This document shows, in pieces, positions 21,359-21,619 of a DNA stretch of 21,619 nt; the first letter of the stretch is position 1; each line of letters starts with the position of its first letter. This DNA is from a virus, in IMG/VR virus record IMGVR_UViG_3300050821_002131, positions 1 through 21,619 of that record, one strand, 5' to 3'. The position numbers and the translations under genes were made by a program. The notes beneath the pieces were generated by a model. The model ran no database searches, had not been told where the DNA came from, and worked only from the letters and a program-made list of their open reading frames with translations.

Positions 21359-21619
21359 TCTCCAATTGTACAGGGCCGTACTGTCAGCGGTCCGACGGGC
21401 ATCGAGACCGTACAGGGCAATTGTCAGGCGACCGACAGTGAGCCGTACAGGTGTGGAATGTTCCATCCTTCCTGTACGATCCTGACGGTTTCTAATCGTA
21501 CAGGTGGCCATTCGACTTGACATCATCTCGTGGTGCGTGCTGTGGTCTGCACCCACTGCATCGGGGGTCACATGGCGCGTTCCACGCGTAGCGTTCCAAT
21601 CACCACGGGTCTAGTAGCT

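Larger units (their letters stand above)
21187..21504. repeat. Cluster of eight YGTACAGG repeats
   Basis: TGTACAGG or CGTACAGG occurs in plus orientation from 21187, 21367, 21409, 21444 and 21497, and in minus orientation from 21273, 21284 and 21471. The longer form CCTGTACGATT is seen at 21273-21283 and, inverted, at 21494-21504. A 13-mer, GACGGGCATCGAG, occurs twice (21253 and 21394). A density of eight 8-mers in 320 bases is far above chance and suggests binding sites for a protein. Confidence 0.75.
21018..21619. other. Non-coding control region at the head of the late operon
   Basis: About 600 bases have no convincing gene. The part 21018-21111 may be translated in a longer NusG form. 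Beyond it are a candidate promoter, an inverted repeat, a tandem 11-mer, a cluster of YGTACAGG motifs, two palindromes and an AT-rich segment (about 21310-21354) in otherwise GC-rich DNA. These are described separately. The region could hold the late promoter, regulator-binding sites, a packaging or replication site; the sequence alone does not decide. In 21505-21619 I see nothing specific. Confidence 0.7.

Noticed and set aside
21518-21545. TTGACA on the plus strand as a promoter
   Set aside because: No acceptable -10 hexamer follows at 16-18 bases, and no plus-strand gene lies downstream within the window.
21167-21571. 134-residue open frame on the minus strand upstream of the NusG-like gene
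   Set aside because: It runs through the repeat cluster, the AT-rich segment and both palindromes, has no ribosome-binding site, and its sequence is what the repeats encode by chance. No recognisable motif.

Overview
This window is the late, structural part of a tailed double-stranded DNA phage (Caudoviricetes) or a prophage of one. The terminase pair, a DUF1073-type portal, an SPP1 gp7/Mu F-like head protein, a DUF2213 prohead protease and a DUF2184-type major capsid protein are recognisable from their sequences. The DNA is GC-rich and the family mix is typical of phages of Proteobacteria. A TTGACA -35 box with a poorly matching -10 would suit an alphaproteobacterial host, but the host cannot be fixed from this window. 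No integrase, lysis, replication, tRNA or CRISPR feature was found.

All convincing genes lie on the minus strand and are transcribed from right to left. They are packed almost without gaps; many start-stop pairs overlap as ATGA, TGATG or TAATG, so this looks like one long operon. Its head is at the right: about 0.6 kb of non-coding DNA (21018-21619) holds a candidate promoter, several palindromes and eight copies of an 8-bp YGTACAGG repeat. In transcription order there follow a NusG/RfaH-like protein, small and large terminase, two unknown small proteins, the portal, a small CPCGCG protein and the gp7-like head protein. Next comes a cassette of eight small or fibre-like structural genes (about 9.4-14.8 kb), including a beta-helix protein and a protein built of fifteen 20-residue repeats. 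After it come an 885-residue modular protein, a Nudix + DUF2213 protease + scaffold fusion, a probable decoration protein and the major capsid protein. A run of connector or neck-type genes follows, with one secreted four-cysteine protein among them, and the last gene is cut by the left edge.

How the parts may work together: TerS and TerL package DNA through the portal; the protease/scaffold gene would shape and mature the capsid; the NusG-like protein is placed to help polymerase read through the roughly 20-kb operon. Two observations point to an unusual maturation scheme. First, a strong internal ribosome-binding site lies inside the protease gene and would produce a separate scaffold protein in the same frame. 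Second, an R-x-D-[A/S] tetrapeptide recurs in the scaffold, in the 885-residue protein (where it brackets recognisable modules) and near the portal C-terminus. It could be the processing signal of the DUF2213 protease. This is inference and has not been tested.
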